A stretch of DNA of 64,000 bases from UBA7683 sp964397855. GTDB taxonomy: Bacteria; Patescibacteriota; Saccharimonadia; Saccharimonadales; UBA7683. The notes under the pieces are model-generated. The model made no database searches. It had not been told where the DNA came from and saw nothing but the letters and a program-made list of their open reading frames with translations. The stretch is from contig CAYNKQ010000002.1 of NCBI GenBank assembly GCA_964397855.1, forward strand, positions 1 to 64,000. The letters are read 5' to 3'. Numbering within the stretch: the first letter of the stretch is position 1; every line of letters begins with the position of its first letter. The translations under genes and the position numbers were made by a program. Shown one piece after another: positions 49,182 to 57,785 of this stretch.

Positions 49182-51518
49182 TCAGTAAATTGGCGAGAGT
49201 TCTCGTGTATTAGAAGGTAGCGTCATTTGCTGCTCTTTCAGATTGGTAATTATTAATTCGCCATTTCGCTCAATTAACTCAGCAGAACACTCTTGAGTTT
49301 TTGCTATTATAGAATCGACTGTTGCACCAGAGACAAATGCCTTAGTTGTGAACGCACACTCGGCATTGGCTGCAGTATCGTTTGACCCAAGCGTTCCCTT
49401 GTTTCGTTTCCAGAGAATATTTCGAGCAAACAGTGAGCCATTAACCACAAGCTTTGAGTTACATGAGTCTGTCGCCATTTGTCCATCAGCTGGCCATTGA
49501 CCTGGTGCTGCAACATTGCCAATTGAAGCCGACTGCCACACCATAGTGCTGCAGGTGTCAATGATTCCAGCGTTCGCAACACGGTCATAAGCAATATACG
49601 TACCCCTAATGTTAGTTGCTGACTGTTGAATATAGATATTGTCGGCAATAATTTTGAGCGAAGGAATCGCATTAAGTGCATAGGGTTCTTGGTAAGTAAT
49701 ATTGCCACTAATTATCACCGTACCATTCACGACCAACGTTTTTTGACCACTTACAACCGTAGTTGCGCCGATACTTACGTTACCCGCAACTTCCCTGTAG
49801 CCACTTCCCGCACTTAAGAATGCACCTAGAGGATCCGAAGACGTATTAGGGCTCCCCGAGGGCTTAACGTTTATGCAGGGTAGTGTTACGGCGATCGACT
49901 CATCTTCGGTGTCCCCGTAATAGTAACCAAATGATTTGTTAAGACGAATAACGTTGGCAAATAACGCGTCCTTCTTCTGGGGGTTACTTATGCCAGACCT
50001 GTTTGCATAACTATAATTACCCAGAAAAGTGTTCGGAATTGCACTTTCGTCTTCGTTACCACCAATAGCACCACTTGCAAATACAGCATACTGCGTGGCA
50101 GATGAACCCATCGAAGCCGTTGGTGCTACGGCAGGATAACCATTCGTACGAACTGCGGCGTTACGAGCCGCCCCAGTCGGTACGTTGCATATACCAGTAT
50201 TTGTGAACATAGCCCCGCTAACCACATCGCCGCCAGAAGAAGTTATATATGGACGATTCTCTCTTATGTGAATTTTTTTCATACAATCAGTACCGATCTT
50301 TGTAATTGCGCCTTCTCGTAAGATTCGCCACTTAAAGTCTTTGGGGCCAGATGAGACTGTCGGTGAAACAGTGAAGTTTCGGGTAAATTCACCCGTATCT
50401 CTGCCGGAACGCAGAACATTCCCGCCCACGGGATTACCGGGCATAACTATTCGTGCCGCATTTGGAGCTGGCGGAGATTCCGAGCCCCAATACCGAACAT
50501 CACCCACTGTACCCAGTCGTACCGCATTTGCTCCATCAAGCGTCCAATCTACAGATCCAGTGTTCGCCACATTAAACGTCGCGTTAAATGATTCTCCCGG
50601 ATTCATGTACACGACATCGTTTGCACCAATAGTAATTCCGTTGATTTTACGGACAGCACATTGCCCATTATACCTAGGATCAACCTGTACTTTTATTCTC
50701 AATTTTATATTTTCTGTCTGGCATCTACCTGATGAACCGTTCATATCTCCGGCAGGAATGTATGTTTTCGCAACAGGATCATATCCATTTGCAGTACACC
50801 AGAAATTCCCGCCACCAAATGGGAATTCATTGACACCTAGTATCGTGAGGTTTACCTCGAGGTTATAGGGATCTGCTTGCGCAGCCAACGTACTAAGACC
50901 GTTCACGGAAAACTCACGATAAATTGGGCTGCTAGCAGGATAGGCCCGGTTGTCACCTGGATTATAGCCCTTAACGTAGCGTTGATTAAAGAAGTATGCC
51001 TGATTAGTATTTAGCTCAAGTCCGTTGTCTGGGCCCACTATTTGATCTGTCACGACAGTGGGGGTAGCACCTGGGTTTATCGGGCTACCACTAGAATTCA
51101 CAAATCTTGCCGTAGCAACAGTTGCATGGAACTTCGTCTTCTTTAAGGATTTGTCAGTTACTACCCCAGTAGTATTACTAATTATCCTGTCACAGAAATT
51201 TGCAACAGTATTTAACCATAATCTAACAGAAGGGGTGCCCTGATTAATTGAAACTGTGTATTCGTCATTATCTCCTGCTACAGAGAGCCACTTGTGTCCA
51301 GCTGTATTGTACTTAATTGATCCCGTCCCGCATTGCTCAATACCACCCGTACCGCCACGAGTCTGACCCCAGTCACCTTCAAGTATATCTGTGAATGCCT
51401 TCGGGACATTTTCATCGTTTTCTATTACCGCCATAGCCGTTACACTAGTTGCAATAAATAAAATAAGTACCAGCATTAACGCTTGCGAGATTTTTTGCAA
51501 GAGATTTTTTTTGTTCAC
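49182..51518 (-). CDS. Large secreted protein of the pilus locus
   Basis: This 778-residue protein has a signal or anchor helix (about 10-32, LMLVLILFIATSVTAMA) and no other membrane segment. Residues ~310-420 look like an Ig-type domain of the NBR1 kind (NPGESFNATFNVANTGSVDWTLDG, later FTVSPTVSSGPKDFKWRI). Residues ~600-690 resemble a polymer-forming, bactofilin-like beta repeat (NVSIGATTVVSGQKTLVVNG, NGTVIISGNI). About a dozen Cys suggest disulfides. It lies between pilM and a small membrane gene with a 4-nt overlap. A tip adhesin in the place of PilY1 is a reasonable guess, without proof. Confidence 0.65.
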   Translation of the reverse strand: MNKKNLLQKISQALMLVLILFIATSVTAMAVIENDENVPKAFTDILEGDWGQTRGGTGGIEQCGTGSIKYNTAGHKWLSVAGDNDEYTVSINQGTPSVRLWLNTVANFCDRIISNTTGVVTDKSLKKTKFHATVATARFVNSSGSPINPGATPTVVTDQIVGPDNGLELNTNQAYFFNQRYVKGYNPGDNRAYPASSPIYREFSVNGLSTLAAQADPYNLEVNLTILGVNEFPFGGGNFWCTANGYDPVAKTYIPAGDMNGSSGRCQTENIKLRIKVQVDPRYNGQCAVRKINGITIGANDVVYMNPGESFNATFNVANTGSVDWTLDGANAVRLGTVGDVRYWGSESPPAPNAARIVMPGNPVGGNVLRSGRDTGEFTRNFTVSPTVSSGPKDFKWRILREGAITKIGTDCMKKIHIRENRPYITSSGGDVVSGAMFTNTGICNVPTGAARNAAVRTNGYPAVAPTASMGSSATQYAVFASGAIGGNEDESAIPNTFLGNYSYANRSGISNPQKKDALFANVIRLNKSFGYYYGDTEDESIAVTLPCINVKPSGSPNTSSDPLGAFLSAGSGYREVAGNVSIGATTVVSGQKTLVVNGTVIISGNITYQEPYALNAIPSLKIIADNIYIQQSATNIRGTYIAYDRVANAGIIDTCSTMVWQSASIGNVAAPGQWPADGQMATDSCNSKLVVNGSLFARNILWKRNKGTLGSNDTAANAECAFTTKAFVSGATVDSIIAKTQECSAELIERNGELIITNLKEQQMTLPSNTRELSPIY

Positions 51519-52042
51519 CGAATGCCCCTTACGTCCCCGCCCGTGATGTTGATGGTCTCTTTAAGTTGTAGTGATCGCCCCAGCTGCTGCTTGGTTTCTG
51601 TGATGTTCTTAATGCCCGCCTCCCGGTAGACTGCGACAAACTCCTTCTTTTTTGCGAATGCCACCTCTAGCATTCTGTAGTGGCCTTGAGCTTCGTCAAA
51701 ATTATTACCATAAATATCACTCTGCACAACTGCATACAAGCAGCTCGGATCTTCTTTATACTTCTGTTGTTTTATTTTTTCAGCGAGTACGTTTAAACCA
51801 GGCCCAGATCCTTCCTTCGTAACCGCTACTACGTCTGTATAAATCTGATTGTTTTTCCCGTCACAAATTGTTCTAGCAAATAGCTCTTCCTTGTTGAGAT
51901 ACAATGCTCCAGCGATGGCCAGTAACATCACAATAACGACTGGTATAACAGCCAGCTTCTTACGTTTGTCACCCACGCCACCAGAACCTATAACCACTCC
52001 AGCAAAATTAGACGATTTTGCACTGCTACTACGCTTATTCAT
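51515..52042 (-). CDS. Membrane protein, partner of the large secreted protein
   Basis: This 175-residue protein has a basic Ser/Gly-rich cytoplasmic part, one helix (about 30-50) and a helical outer domain with two Cys (RTICDGKNNQ and DPSCLYAVV) that may be a TPR-like repeat (DEAQGHYRMLEVAFAKKKEF). It overlaps the start of the 778-residue gene by 4 nt. The two are probably made together and lead the pilus operon. Confidence 0.65.
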   Translation of the reverse strand: MNKRSSSAKSSNFAGVVIGSGGVGDKRKKLAVIPVVIVMLLAIAGALYLNKEELFARTICDGKNNQIYTDVVAVTKEGSGPGLNVLAEKIKQQKYKEDPSCLYAVVQSDIYGNNFDEAQGHYRMLEVAFAKKKEFVAVYREAGIKNITETKQQLGRSLQLKETINITGGDVRGIR

Positions 52043-52123
52043 ACCAACAGAGTATAAAGCACTTACGCTTATTATTGAAGTGGTTACATAAACTAAGGTA
52101 GATCGTCGTACAGTGACCTTCGG

Positions 52124-52696
52124 CTAAATAGCAGCTTTTATCGCAGCTACATATAACGGATTAGTGACATCATGTGCGACCCCACTTACACAGACCAGAC
52201 TACTGCCACTAATGTTATTGTGCGCGATCCTACTCCGCCTACCAATGAGCGGATATCTCCGAGCCTCAAGCGCGCCATACACTATAAGTGTTTTACAGAG
52301 TATTTTTGAAGCAAGTTCATTAAAGTCCAGCTGTCTGAAATATTCTGTTCGGCGCTTGCCAATATAGTTGAGCCATGCTTGTTTCACCTCTGGGATGTCG
52401 TCTGAAAAGTATGGCGAAAGTGAAAACAACCAGAGCTCTGACGGGTTTCTTTTTGAAGCGGAGACAAAGGCAGTCATTGAGCCATACGAAAAGCCGGCAA
52501 GAATAGTCTCTGCTGGATTATGTTCCGAATACACTTCGTCCAGCTGCTCTACCCAGTCACTCAAAATCGTGCGTTTCCAGTTAATATCCACAAATACAAC
52601 CTCATAGCCCTTGGCCTTAATGGCATCAACAGTGGATCTATAGTTACGAGACGTAAAACTCTCTTGAAAGCCCGGTACAAATAGAACTGTTTTCAT
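52124..52696 (-). CDS. Alpha/beta-hydrolase-fold protein
   Basis: This 190-residue protein opens MKTVLFVPGFQESFTSRNY and has the nucleophile elbow AGFSYGSMTA (Ser near 72), an acidic residue after the TLIVYGALE strand and His in GVAHDVTNP near 175. This is the order of a small alpha/beta hydrolase. The substrate is unknown. It stands alone, with a weak TAAACT box 6 nt before ATG. Confidence 0.78.
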   Translation of the reverse strand: MKTVLFVPGFQESFTSRNYRSTVDAIKAKGYEVVFVDINWKRTILSDWVEQLDEVYSEHNPAETILAGFSYGSMTAFVSASKRNPSELWLFSLSPYFSDDIPEVKQAWLNYIGKRRTEYFRQLDFNELASKILCKTLIVYGALEARRYPLIGRRSRIAHNNISGSSLVCVSGVAHDVTNPLYVAAIKAAI

Positions 52697-52783
52697 GGTT
52701 AAAGTTTACTCTGTTATCTGTTGGAATGCCAGATTCTAGCTTATCCACTGCCGCAAAATAAATCTACTCAAAATTGGCGGTTA

Positions 52784-53506
52784 CTAGCTCAGCTTAAAAA
52801 CGAAAAGTGCATCAGGATAATTTGGCTGTGAATCTGGAAATTCAAATACCCCCGGACCAGGGCCGCTAGCTATATTGCCATCCTTTATATAGATAGTTGA
52901 GGGTAAAATTGCTATAGCTGTATCTGACACCTCTTTATCAGTCACATAATGCGAATTTTCATGTCCATAAGCAGGTAGAACCGCACCAACTAATGAAACG
53001 TCTTCTAAAGCAAATAGTTCCGCAGCCCAGTGGGTATAGTTGTTGGCGATAACGAATGCGCCCGGCTTTAGAACTTGTTCTAACATAGCCGCTGTCGGTT
53101 CGCCATAACTATTTAACGCCACAATTACGTCGGCTTTTTCATCAGGGACATAGTCCTCAATCCGCATCTGCTCAACAAGATAACCTGAGACTTCTAATGC
53201 TTCACACGCCTCTTCACTTGGATCAACGTGCACCACCCGTTCTTTACCAAAAACTCTCGCAACACCTACATGCGTAGAGCTACCAGGGTAGACAACCTTT
53301 GATCCATCAGCTATACCAAGCCTCTCTTTTAAATCCCTGATGGTTTTAACAAAATCATCTTCTTTGTCGCCGAATGTTTCTAACCCCGCACCCACTGATT
53401 TACGGACGAGTAACTCCAGTGCACGACCGGCAGCTGTCGTCTCATTACCGCCTTTAGTTTCAGGAGTACTCCCTGGCTCTTTTTTTGATACTTTTCTGAA
53501 TCTCAT
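52784..53506 (-). CDS. Class I SAM-dependent methyltransferase-like protein
   Basis: This 240-residue protein has a Rossmann-type core: SKVVYPGSSTHVGVARVF (motif I region near 90), RVVHVDPSEEACEAL, ADVIVALNSYGEPTAAMLEQVLKPGAFVIANNYTHW. Motif I is altered (YPGSSTHVG for DxGxGxG), so cofactor binding is not certain. TAGAAT (53513-53518) lies 6 nt before ATG and no Shine-Dalgarno is seen, which suggests a leaderless mRNA. It is divergent from ychF. Confidence 0.65.
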   Translation of the reverse strand: MRFRKVSKKEPGSTPETKGGNETTAAGRALELLVRKSVGAGLETFGDKEDDFVKTIRDLKERLGIADGSKVVYPGSSTHVGVARVFGKERVVHVDPSEEACEALEVSGYLVEQMRIEDYVPDEKADVIVALNSYGEPTAAMLEQVLKPGAFVIANNYTHWAAELFALEDVSLVGAVLPAYGHENSHYVTDKEVSDTAIAILPSTIYIKDGNIASGPGPGVFEFPDSQPNYPDALFVFKLS

Positions 53507-53588
53507 ATTTTGATTCTATGTCTACTATTTATACGTTAGCAAAAAATTGCTATTTTGTCAATAGTTCTTATCTGTTATAATGTAGTTT

Positions 53589-54692
53589 ATGAGTTCACTT
53601 CAAATAGGAATCGTAGGCCTACCAAACGTAGGCAAGTCAACACTGTTTAATGCGCTGACTAAAAATGATATTTTGGCGGCTAATTATCCGTTTGCGACTA
53701 TTGAGCCAAATACGGGCATTGTTCCAGTACCGGACGAAAGACTTAAGAAACTAAGTGATATGTATAATGGCGCACCTATCGTACCCGCCACAGTCACCTT
53801 TCTTGATATTGCAGGGCTTGTGGCTGGCGCAAGTAAAGGCGAGGGTCTCGGAAATAAATTCTTGGCTAATATTCGTGAATCCGACGCGATACTTCATATT
53901 GTTCGAGCTTTTGAAAACAACGATATTGTACATGTGCATGAGGCGGTTCACCCGAAGAATGATATTGAGATTATTAATACCGAATTGATCTTGGCCGATC
54001 TTCAGACTATTGAAAAAACACTGCCGCGGTTTGCAAAAGAGGCCAAAGCTAATCCCAAGGCAAAGCCAACAGTTGAGTTACTTAGTCAGATACAATCAAT
54101 CTTGGAATCTGGAAATTTAGCTGCTCTGACAGAGCTCGTTAATAGATTAGATCCCGGATCAGAGTCCGGGATGACGCTTCGCTCACTACAGTTGATTACA
54201 ACAAAACCTGTAATTTATGTGTTCAACATTGATGAAGAAAATCTTACAAACACAGATAAAAAAGAAGAGCTCACCAAGCTTGTTGCACCAGCACGGGCGC
54301 TGTTTGTAAATGCGCAACTTGAGGCAGAGCTAAAAGATATGAACGACAACGAAGCACTAGAAATGCTAGAAAGCTACGGCCAAACAGAATCAGGTCTTAC
54401 TCAAATCATTCACGCAGCCTACAGCACACTGGGCCTACAAAGCTACCTCACCTCTGGAGGGAAAGAAGTTCGTGCCTGGACAATTAAACAAGGGTACACT
54501 GCACCGCAAGCTGCGGGCGTCATTCATGGTGACTTTGAACGTGGTTTTATAGCGGCAGAAATAGTTCATTGTGATGATTTACTTGAAGCCGGCTCCCTTA
54601 CCGCCGCAAAGTCTGCTGGCAAAGTTCGTACTGAAGGCAAGTCCTACGTTATGCAACCAGATGACGTTGTGGAGTTTCGTTTCAACGTGTAG
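53589..54692 (+). CDS. ychF: Redox-regulated ATPase YchF (Obg-family)
   Basis: This 367-residue universal P-loop ATPase has GLPNVGKSTLFNAL near 8-21, NFPFATIEPN-like NYPFATIEPNTG, DIAGLVAGASKGEGLGN and a C-terminal TGS domain (VRAWTIKQGYTAPQAAGVIHGDFERGFI). Around residues 190-200 (NRLDPGSESGMTLRSL) it is about seven residues longer than E. coli YchF. The DNA there is a palindrome (54151-54172). TATAAT (53576-53581) is 7 nt before ATG with no Shine-Dalgarno, so the mRNA looks leaderless. Confidence 0.95.
   Translation: MSSLQIGIVGLPNVGKSTLFNALTKNDILAANYPFATIEPNTGIVPVPDERLKKLSDMYNGAPIVPATVTFLDIAGLVAGASKGEGLGNKFLANIRESDAILHIVRAFENNDIVHVHEAVHPKNDIEIINTELILADLQTIEKTLPRFAKEAKANPKAKPTVELLSQIQSILESGNLAALTELVNRLDPGSESGMTLRSLQLITTKPVIYVFNIDEENLTNTDKKEELTKLVAPARALFVNAQLEAELKDMNDNEALEMLESYGQTESGLTQIIHAAYSTLGLQSYLTSGGKEVRAWTIKQGYTAPQAAGVIHGDFERGFIAAEIVHCDDLLEAGSLTAAKSAGKVRTEGKSYVMQPDDVVEFRFNV
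54151..54172. repeat. Palindromic element inside the ychF coding sequence
   Basis: ATCCCGGA-TCAGAG-TCCGGGAT is a perfect 8-bp inverted repeat followed by GACG. Similar GATCCxGG...CCGGGATGACx palindromes are known as mobile small repeats in several bacteria, some inserted in frame. Confidence 0.65.
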
Positions 54693-54739
54693 ATATTGTG
54701 GATAGCGCAATGCGGGAGGGACTCGCCAACTGCGTGACT

Positions 54740-55372
54740 CTATCTTTCTTGAGTTTCAAGTTCAAGTACTTGACGGCCTGTTTTGCTCGACATTGTAAGT
54801 GTGTCAACAAATCGTATCGCCCGTCTCCAGCGATCAATCCGTTCGTTTAGGTAACGATCTAAATGCTGCGAATCCTGACCAGGCAGCCTCTGTTGGGTTC
54901 GGGGGATGGAGGAAGTTTGCCGCATGGAATCACCAGGATGTTCAAGTTCTAAGGGAACCCATTCCTCGCTAACACTTTTGGAGGGGCCATCTTGAGCCTC
55001 AAACATCTTTTGCTGCACAAACTGAGCAAGTGTTCGAAGTTCGTTCTTGTACCAGGAACGGAATTGAAGTTCGCGACCCGCAAAGAAGAATCGTACTGAA
55101 GAAGCAAACGCCTGCTGACTATACTTGACCTCTTTGATTGAATTAAATCGTATATCTTCAAATGAAAGTCTCATCCACTTTTTGTCTACAAGCAATAAGC
55201 GCTTCGAGGTAACGCAGAGGATAGCCGTTCCCGCTACGTAAAATCCGCTTATTACGCCGAGCACTTGTTCGTCTGGCATGAGTAACTTTGGCAATTCAGC
55301 CATTTCCCACCTACTAAAGAAATTGAGGCGCTTAATTTTCTTCGGCGAATTTCTAAAGTTATTTCGGACCAT
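54740..55372 (-). CDS. PH-domain-like cytoplasmic or membrane-associated protein
   Basis: This ORF gives 210 residues from ATG 55370-55372 (GGGAG 6 nt upstream) or 187 from ATG 55301-55303 (AGGTGG 5 nt upstream). The middle resembles a bacterial PH domain: DEQVLGVISGFYVAGTAILCVTSKRLLLVDKKWMRLSFEDIRFNSIKEV. The C-terminal ~90 residues are Gln/Arg-rich and helical with QxxLPGQDSQHLDRYLNERID. No enzyme motif is seen. Confidence 0.65.
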   Translation of the reverse strand: MVRNNFRNSPKKIKRLNFFSRWEMAELPKLLMPDEQVLGVISGFYVAGTAILCVTSKRLLLVDKKWMRLSFEDIRFNSIKEVKYSQQAFASSVRFFFAGRELQFRSWYKNELRTLAQFVQQKMFEAQDGPSKSVSEEWVPLELEHPGDSMRQTSSIPRTQQRLPGQDSQHLDRYLNERIDRWRRAIRFVDTLTMSSKTGRQVLELETQER

Positions 55373-55480
55373 CTTGTACTCCCATCCACCAAACTAACAG
55401 ATGTTATATTCTATGTCTCTTGGTACTTTTAGTATAGATCGGCGAATATTTTGTAGCTGTGTTCAAGCGCACAGTTTCAT

Positions 55481-55496
55481 AGTGATAATTGTCACA
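55481..55496 (+). promoter_or_regulatory. CRP/FNR-type operator upstream of the Crp-like gene
   Basis: AGTGA-TAATTG-TCACA matches the CRP consensus TGTGA-N6-TCACA at nine of ten positions. Its centre (55488.5) is about 62-66 bp before the predicted start of RNA, the usual class I activator position. Confidence 0.6.
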
Positions 55497-55518
55497 GCAA
55501 TTCCGTAAATGCTCATGG

Positions 55519-55547
55519 TTGGTGAACTTATCTTAATATGTCATAAT
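55519..55547 (+). promoter_or_regulatory. Promoter of the Crp-like gene
   Basis: TTGGTG (55519-55524), 17 nt, CATAAT (55542-55547). RNA would start at or next to ATG 55554, so the mRNA is probably leaderless. Confidence 0.65.
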
Positions 55548-55553
55548 TACAGC

Positions 55554-56201
55554 ATGCTAGCCGATAAAGCCGCGCAAGAACAGTTAGTTTCCTTTTTTCA
55601 TACAGGCACCAAGCTCAGTTACAAAAAAGGAGAGTCTATTGTTCGCTCTGGCGACGAGCCCCACGGCATCTACTACATTACTGAAGGCTTCGTAAAAGCC
55701 TATGCGATTACAAAATATGGCGAAGAAAATGCATTGATTGTACGCCAAAAGAAGGATCTCTTCCCTCTTATTTGGGCCTTCACCGGATTACACCGAGACA
55801 TTACTTATGAGGCTATGAGCGACACAACCTTGTGGCGTGTTGCCCGTAGTGAGTTCTTGGAATACTTAAAAAAGAACGAGCACGTTGTGCCAGTTCTGCT
55901 CGACATGGCAATAGAAGCCTACCGCCTACACTCAGAGCGTGTAAACACACTTGAATACCGCACAGTTCGTGAGCGATTAGCCAGCTTCTTGCTCACACAC
56001 GTAGAGCGATTCGGTAGTATGGGCGAAAAAGGTATGTCACTGAGCGCACCAATTAGAAGGGCCGATATTGCTGCTTCAATCAACGCGTCCAGAGAAAGTA
56101 CCAGTCGTGAACTTTCCGCGCTTCAACGTGGTGGCTATATTGATCTGACAACTCCATTTATTGAAATTGTCGACACAGAAAAGCTCAAAGAACTACTTTG
56201 A
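55554..56201 (+). CDS. Crp/Fnr-family transcription regulator
   Basis: From ATG 55554 the protein has 215 residues. A cyclic-nucleotide-binding-type beta roll (about 20-115) includes YKKGESIVRSGDEPHGIYYITEGFVKAY. The dimer helix follows, then a C-terminal winged helix with APIRRADIAASINASRESTSRELSALQRGGYIDL near 165-200. The beta roll lacks the RxSx cAMP motif of true CRP, and there are no FNR-type cysteines at the N terminus, so the signal is unknown. The operator at 55481 suggests autoregulation. Its 3' end overlaps tlyA by 9 nt. Confidence 0.88.
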   Translation: MLADKAAQEQLVSFFHTGTKLSYKKGESIVRSGDEPHGIYYITEGFVKAYAITKYGEENALIVRQKKDLFPLIWAFTGLHRDITYEAMSDTTLWRVARSEFLEYLKKNEHVVPVLLDMAIEAYRLHSERVNTLEYRTVRERLASFLLTHVERFGSMGEKGMSLSAPIRRADIAASINASRESTSRELSALQRGGYIDLTTPFIEIVDTEKLKELL

Positions 56202-56912
56202 GGCCGTCAGTAAGTAGAATCGTTCGACATTACCGGTTTTACCAGCAATCGCACTGTCTGACTTCTTGGCAATAACAAATTTGTTCTGGCGACACCAGGC
56301 CTCAAAGCCTTGTAGAATATCTCTACGTTGAGCACTATTTTTAACCACACCTTTGTTTAACTGATCTTTACCAGCCTCAAATTGTGGCTTTAGCATTGCA
56401 ACGATCTGACCGTTGGGCCTAACCAGATTGGCAACACTTGTAAGTACCATTGTCATCGAGATAAAACTAACATCAATCACGGCTATATCTGCTTTTTCTG
56501 CAGATATAAACTTACGAATATCAGTTTTTTCATGGAGCTCAACGCGTGGATCGGTTCGAAGGCGTGGATGCAGCTGATCTGTGCCTACATCAACTGCAAT
56601 AACCTTCTTAGCTCCATGCTGCAATGCATAATCAGTAAATCCACCTGTGCTCGAACCAACGTCAAGCACCGTTTTCCCTTTAAATGTGACCTTCAGCACG
56701 TCAGTAACCGAAGCCAACTTAAGTGCGGCTCGGCTAACGTACTGTTCTTTTGCGCCAAACTCGACTAAAGCAGCTTCACTCACAAAATAGCCCGGCTTTG
56801 TAATAGCCTTGCCGTCCACCTTTACATGACCCATGCGAATATAGCTCTCAGCTTGAGAACGTGTTGGCACAAACTTCTTCTGAACCAGAAGGTGGTCTAG
56901 TCGGTGCTTCAC
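56193..56912 (-). CDS. tlyA: TlyA-family rRNA 2'-O-methyltransferase
   Basis: This 239-residue protein has an N-terminal S4 RNA-binding domain (MKHRLDHLLVQKKFVPTRSQAESYIRMGHVKVDG). An FtsJ-type methyltransferase follows (VLDVGSSTGGFTDYALQHGA near 85-104, then VIAVDVGTDQLHP and MLKPQFEAGKDQLNKGVV). TlyA methylates cytidines in 16S and 23S rRNA and is sometimes called hemolysin A. It lies 3 nt downstream of efp in the same direction. Confidence 0.92.
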   Translation of the reverse strand: MKHRLDHLLVQKKFVPTRSQAESYIRMGHVKVDGKAITKPGYFVSEAALVEFGAKEQYVSRAALKLASVTDVLKVTFKGKTVLDVGSSTGGFTDYALQHGAKKVIAVDVGTDQLHPRLRTDPRVELHEKTDIRKFISAEKADIAVIDVSFISMTMVLTSVANLVRPNGQIVAMLKPQFEAGKDQLNKGVVKNSAQRRDILQGFEAWCRQNKFVIAKKSDSAIAGKTGNVERFYLLTASK

Positions 56913-56915
56913 AGC

Positions 56916-57476
56916 TTAGTTCTTCTTGCGTTCTCTATAGGCGCCAGTTTCGGTATCAATACTGATAATATCGCCTTGTTTAATAAAGGCTGGAACTTTG
57001 ACCACCAATCCCGTCTCAACAGTTGCATCTTTAGTGATAGCGTTTGCGGTATCACCCTTAACAACATCTTCGGAGTAAGTTACTTCCAGGTAAATATTCT
57101 TGGGGAGCTCTAGGTTGATGATCTGGCCATCAAACGACTGGAGGCCAATTGTATCACCCTCCTTAAGGTAAAACTTAGCATCTTCAGCAAGATCGAATGG
57201 CACAGAAAACTGTTCAAAGGATTCTGGATCCATAAAATGGTACTCGGTATCTGAATACAAATACTGTACATTCGCTGTGTTCACGCTAGCTGGCTCAATT
57301 TTGTCTGCACCTTTAAAGGTTTTAGCAAGAACGCTGCCATCAATGAGATTTTTAATGCGAACGTTTACTATTGAGCCACCACGACCCATCACCTTCTGGT
57401 TGTATTCAACAACCCGGAATGGCTTGCCGTCAATTTGAATTACGATACCTTTTTTAAGATCAGTTGGCTGATACAT
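56916..57476 (-). CDS. efp: Elongation factor P with Arg32 at the tip
   Basis: This 186-residue factor rescues ribosomes stalled at proline runs. It has the KOW-like domain I, then two OB domains, ending SIDTETGAYRERKKN. The loop that carries the modified residue reads KVMGRGGSIVNVRI, so Arg32 takes the place of Lys34 of E. coli (KPGKGQAFAR). Arg-type EF-Ps are rhamnosylated by EarP in some proteobacteria. No earP is seen in this window. Length and ends are normal. Confidence 0.95.
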   Translation of the reverse strand: MYQPTDLKKGIVIQIDGKPFRVVEYNQKVMGRGGSIVNVRIKNLIDGSVLAKTFKGADKIEPASVNTANVQYLYSDTEYHFMDPESFEQFSVPFDLAEDAKFYLKEGDTIGLQSFDGQIINLELPKNIYLEVTYSEDVVKGDTANAITKDATVETGLVVKVPAFIKQGDIISIDTETGAYRERKKN

Positions 57477-57490
57477 GATGAGGTTTCTTT

Positions 57491-57685
57491 CTAGTTAGCT
57501 ACAAATGGTAGTAACGCTAGGTGTCGAGCTCGCTTTACAGCTACCCCGAGTGCACGCTGCTGCTTAGCTGAAAGTCCTGTTTTAGTAGCGGGTTCGATTT
57601 GGCCAAACATGTTAACAAACTTCTGGATAGTTTTGATATCTTTGTAGTCGAAATATGTGATTTCTGGTTTTCTTTTTCCGTTCAT
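57491..57685 (-). CDS. rpsR: Ribosomal protein bS18
   Basis: This 64-residue protein contains YFDYKDIKTIQKFVNMFGQI and KTGLSAKQQRALGVAVKRARHLALLPF, typical of bS18. It completes the rpsF-ssb-rpsR operon. AAAGGAAAG precedes ATG. A hairpin ACTCCTAC/GTAGGAGT lies about 20 nt upstream in the ssb-rpsR gap. Confidence 0.95.
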   Translation of the reverse strand: MNGKRKPEITYFDYKDIKTIQKFVNMFGQIEPATKTGLSAKQQRALGVAVKRARHLALLPFVAN

Positions 57686-57785
57686 ACTGCTTTCCTTTCG
57701 TATGTCACTCCTACAGAAGTAGGAGTTTCTATTATCTTATTGGATCTTGAATCTAGTTCAGAACGACAGCCTCAAGCTGGGTTAC

